From JBBQTQ01 sp038213135 (lineage in GTDB: Bacteria > Actinomycetota > Thermoleophilia > Gaiellales > Gaiellaceae): DNA of 7,262 bases. Location of the stretch: the NCBI GenBank assembly GCA_038213135.1, contig JBBQTQ010000106.1, positions 1 through 7,262 on the forward strand, given 5' to 3'. The translations under genes were made by a program, and so were the position numbers. The notes under the pieces are model-generated. The model saw only the letters and a list, made by a program, of their open reading frames with translations, had not been told where the DNA came from and searched no databases. Positions 5,488 through 7,262 of the stretch are shown one piece after another (position 1 is the first letter of the stretch; each line of letters begins with the position of its first letter).

Positions 5488-6258
5488 TTAAGAGGTTCGC
5501 GCGGCCAGCCCTGACACGATCTCCGAGAGGATCGACGTGTCTGCAGGAATCGTGTCCAGACGCGATTGCGCGCGCTCGGCCGCCTCGTCGGCGAGGAGAC
5601 GGGCTCCCTCGGCTCCAACGGTCACTACGTAACCGTCCGCGTCGAGGATGTCGTCGACGATCTGGAAGAGCAGCCCCAGCTCATCGCCGAACGCGCGCCA
5701 GGGGCCCTGCTCTCCCACCGGCACGCCGGCTGCGCCCAGAGCGAGGCCGACTGCCGCCGCGAACAGGCAGCCGGTCTTCAGCTTGTGCAGCGCCGCGAGA
5801 TCCTCGGTCCCGCCCTGGATGTCCAGGTGCTGCCCACCGATCATCCCGAGCGTCGCCTGCGCGAGCTCGCGCGCGACCGCTGTCGTCTCGTACGAGCACG
5901 CCAGCCGGAAGGCCTCACCGAGGAGCGCGTCGCCCGCGAGCACTCCGGTCGCCTCGCCGAACTGAGCCCAGGTGCTCGGCCGCCCGCGCCGCAGCTCGTC
6001 GTTGTCGAGCGCGGGCAGGTCGTCGTGGACGAGCGAGAAGGTGTGGACGAGCTCGAGCGCCGCAGCCGCCGGCAGGACGGTCTCGGCGCTCGCGCCGGCC
6101 GCCTCGCCGGTCGCCAGGCAGATCACCGGTCGCACCCGCTTACCGCCGCCCTCCAGCGCGTACCGCACCGACTCCGACAGCCCTCCGAGCTCGGGCGTCA
6201 GCGCCAGCTCGGAGAGGTACTCCTCGACAAGCCGCCGGAGCTCGTCAGGCGGCCGCAT
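5488..6258 (-). CDS. ispA: Polyprenyl synthetase, farnesyl diphosphate synthase type
   Basis: A class I trans-prenyltransferase that condenses isopentenyl diphosphate with allylic diphosphates, supplying isoprenoid precursors in the cytosol. In the 256-residue protein, GGGKRVRP (37-44) binds isopentenyl diphosphate, the first Asp-rich motif is DDLPALD (79-85) followed by RRGRP (90-94), GGQHLD (141-146) and KLKT (159-162) follow, and the second Asp-rich motif is DDILD (202-206). The two-residue insertion in the first motif with an aromatic residue (F74) five places before it is the hallmark of bacterial type II farnesyl synthases, so C15 product is inferred. It is about 40 residues shorter than usual: the loop after the second motif, with the conserved GKxTYP-type Lys, is absent. 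The ATG at 6258 has GGGAG 5 bases upstream and overlaps the preceding small gene by 14 bases; a GTG at 6276 is a weaker alternative. Confidence 0.9.
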   Translation of the reverse strand: MRPPDELRRLVEEYLSELALTPELGGLSESVRYALEGGGKRVRPVICLATGEAAGASAETVLPAAAALELVHTFSLVHDDLPALDNDELRRGRPSTWAQFGEATGVLAGDALLGEAFRLACSYETTAVARELAQATLGMIGGQHLDIQGGTEDLAALHKLKTGCLFAAAVGLALGAAGVPVGEQGPWRAFGDELGLLFQIVDDILDADGYVVTVGAEGARLLADEAAERAQSRLDTIPADTSILSEIVSGLAARTS

Positions 6259-6427
6259 CCGACTCCCGCTTCGCACGCTCGATCTCGGCCTGCACGTCCT
6301 TCGCGAGCTCAGAGAGCTCCGTGAGCGTCTCGATCAGCGCGTCGCGGTCGTCGGTCGACTCGAGCTGGTCCCGCACAACTTCCACCCGGTCGAGCAGCTC
6401 GACAAGCCGTTCCTGCGGCTCGGTCAC
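6245..6427 (-). CDS. Small helical protein, possible divergent exonuclease VII small subunit
   Basis: A 60-residue acidic protein starting at GTG 6427 and joined to nusB by a GTGA overlap, with a GGGAAG element 4 bases before the start. It reads as two heptad-patterned helices separated by a turn (VEVVRDQLESTDDRDALIETL, split at TDD). XseB has the same size, the same two-helix plan and a similar ERLESGDLSLEES turn, and in many bacteria xseB lies between nusB and ispA, exactly this position. However, the hallmark Gly-x-Leu after the first helix is replaced by TDDRD, and no xseA large-subunit gene is next to it. The gene is probably real given the coupling, Shine-Dalgarno and codon position bias; the XseB identity is an inference. 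Otherwise it should be treated as an uncharacterised coiled-coil protein. Confidence 0.62.
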   Translation of the reverse strand: MTEPQERLVELLDRVEVVRDQLESTDDRDALIETLTELSELAKDVQAEIERAKRESDAAA

Positions 6428-6798
6428 GCCGCTTCCCGCGCGATCCGGCCGAGCACTCCGTTCACGAGCTTCGCCGCATCCTCCGACGCGTAACGCTTCG
6501 CCAGCTCGACCGCCTCGTTGATCGCCACCTCGAGCGGGACGGTATCGCGCCCGAGCTCGTGGATGCCGATCCGCAGGATGTTCCGCTCGAGCACGCCCAG
6601 CCGGTCGGCAGGCCAGCCCTCCGCGACCTCGGTGATCCGCTCGTCGAGCTCTTCCGCGCGCGCGGCCACCTCTTCCGCGAGCTGGAGCGCGAACGGGTCG
6701 GCATCGCCTTCGTAGAGCGAGGCCAGCGGCTGCCCGGTGAGATCCCACTGGTAGAGCAAGAACAGCGCAGTCCGGCGGGCTGCCCGGCGACCGCTCAT
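6424..6798 (-). CDS. nusB: Transcription antitermination factor NusB
   Basis: A 124-residue all-helical RNA-binding protein that, with NusE (S10), binds boxA in rRNA leader transcripts and supports antitermination and rRNA maturation. The N-terminus shows the Arg-rich start and RRTALFLLYQWDLTG (8-22), and the C-terminal half has the family pattern RNILRIGIHEL, VPLEVAINEAVELAKRY and AAKLVNGVLGRI. Length is slightly below the family's usual 130-140 residues. The ATG at 6798 overlaps the accC stop as ATGA, and the stop overlaps the next start as GTGA, so its translation is coupled on both sides. The ribosome binding site is weak (GGTGG), which agrees with coupling. Confidence 0.95.
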   Translation of the reverse strand: MSGRRAARRTALFLLYQWDLTGQPLASLYEGDADPFALQLAEEVAARAEELDERITEVAEGWPADRLGVLERNILRIGIHELGRDTVPLEVAINEAVELAKRYASEDAAKLVNGVLGRIAREAA

Positions 6799-7262
6799 CC
6801 GGCCACCAGCTGCGGCTGCTCGGCGAGGAAGCTCGTCGAGTACTCGCCGCGCGCGAACGGCTCGCTGTGCAGGATCGCGATCGCGAGCTCCCGCGTCGTC
6901 GGCACCCCCGTCAGCTCGAGCTCCTCGAGCGCCCGCACCGCCCGGGCGATCGCGGCCGGCCTATCGGCGTCCCACACGACGAGCTTCGCGAGCAGCGAGT
7001 CGTAGAACGGCGGCACGACCGTGCCGTCCTCGATGTGCGTGTCGACGCGGACGCCCGGCCCGAGCGGCGCGCGGAAGCGCTCGATCCGCCCCGGCGCGGG
7101 CGCGAAGTCGCGGGACGGGTCCTCGGCGTTCAGGCGGATCTCGATCGCGTGACCCCGACGCGCCGCGCGACCCGTCTGCGAGAGCCGCCCCCCCGCGGCG
7201 ACGCGCAGCTGCTCGTGCACGAGGTCGACGCCCGTGACGAGCTCGCTGACGGGATGCTCGAC
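6795..7262 (-). CDS. accC: Biotin carboxylase of acetyl-CoA carboxylase, C-terminal part (runs off window)
   Basis: The last 155 residues of the ATP-dependent enzyme that carboxylates biotin on the biotin carboxyl carrier protein, the first step of fatty-acid synthesis. The fragment begins with VEHPVSELVTGVDLV, which matches the active-site strand VEHPVTE(M/L)VTG of the family, so the catalytic Glu is its second residue. It continues with GHAIEIRLNAEDPSRDFAPAPG, GPGVRVDTH (the Arg that binds bicarbonate), VPPFYDSLLAKLVVW and the terminal TSFLAE region. The ATP-grasp core and the start are outside the window. It ends in an ATGA overlap with nusB. A carboxylase alpha subunit with a fused biotin domain is excluded because the protein stops shortly after the biotin carboxylase C-terminal domain. 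Confidence 0.95.
   Translation of the reverse strand, partial: VEHPVSELVTGVDLVHEQLRVAAGGRLSQTGRAARRGHAIEIRLNAEDPSRDFAPAPGRIERFRAPLGPGVRVDTHIEDGTVVPPFYDSLLAKLVVWDADRPAAIARAVRALEELELTGVPTTRELAIAILHSEPFARGEYSTSFLAEQPQLVAG

Noticed and set aside
5298..5618. Minus-strand open frame across the ispA end and the gap
   Set aside because: It starts inside ispA in another frame, crosses two palindromes, ends at the tlyA start and has no family-like motif or ribosome binding site.
1..7262. CRISPR array, tRNA, rRNA or riboswitch
   Set aside because: No spaced direct repeats, no tRNA cloverleaf features such as a T-loop GTTCRA with acceptor pairing, no rRNA-like stretch, and no gap long enough for a recognised riboswitch apart from 5302-5487, which shows none.

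Overview
The window is about 70% GC, and nearly every supported gene lies on the minus strand in a tightly packed, mostly overlapping array. A SteA-type protein next to recN, nadK and tlyA is the arrangement seen in Actinomycetota. The GC content, the short leaders and the accC-nusB-ispA block would fit a deep-branching actinobacterial group such as Thermoleophilia. That lineage is inferred from gene order and protein style, not from a search.

Layout in the direction of transcription (right to left). The block 7262-5488 holds the end of biotin carboxylase (accC), nusB, a 60-residue helical protein that resembles the exonuclease VII small subunit, and a farnesyl-diphosphate-synthase-type prenyltransferase. 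Its genes are joined by ATGA or GTGA junctions or a 14-base overlap. A 186-base gene-free gap (5302-5487) follows, with a strong palindrome at 5390-5414. The block 5301-960 holds tlyA (rRNA 2'-O-methyltransferase), nadK (NAD kinase), recN (DNA-repair SMC-like ATPase) and steA (membrane-anchored cytokinesis-associated protein), all overlapping. A streptomycin-6-kinase-like phosphotransferase gene (907-143) ends this run.

The left edge (1-147) is the most interesting part. The stop codon of the phosphotransferase gene lies in TCTAGA, which fits the NCTAGN target used by the classic IS481 element. Immediately beyond it, the minus strand begins TGT, and a GTG-started frame with an IS481-transposase-like beginning runs off the window. 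A 64-base hairpin between the element's tip and that start codon contains the whole AAGGAGG ribosome binding site in its stem. This would be expected to silence transposase translation on transcripts reading in from the operon.

The genes serve lipid precursor supply (AccC, IspA), transcription and ribosome function (NusB, TlyA), NADP supply (NadK), DNA repair (RecN) and division or envelope (SteA). I see no previously undescribed multi-gene system. The points worth a second look are the insertion-sequence boundary and its hairpin, a prenyltransferase missing a conserved C-terminal loop, the orphan XseB-like protein, and the phosphotransferase whose family-like N-terminus has no ordinary start codon.
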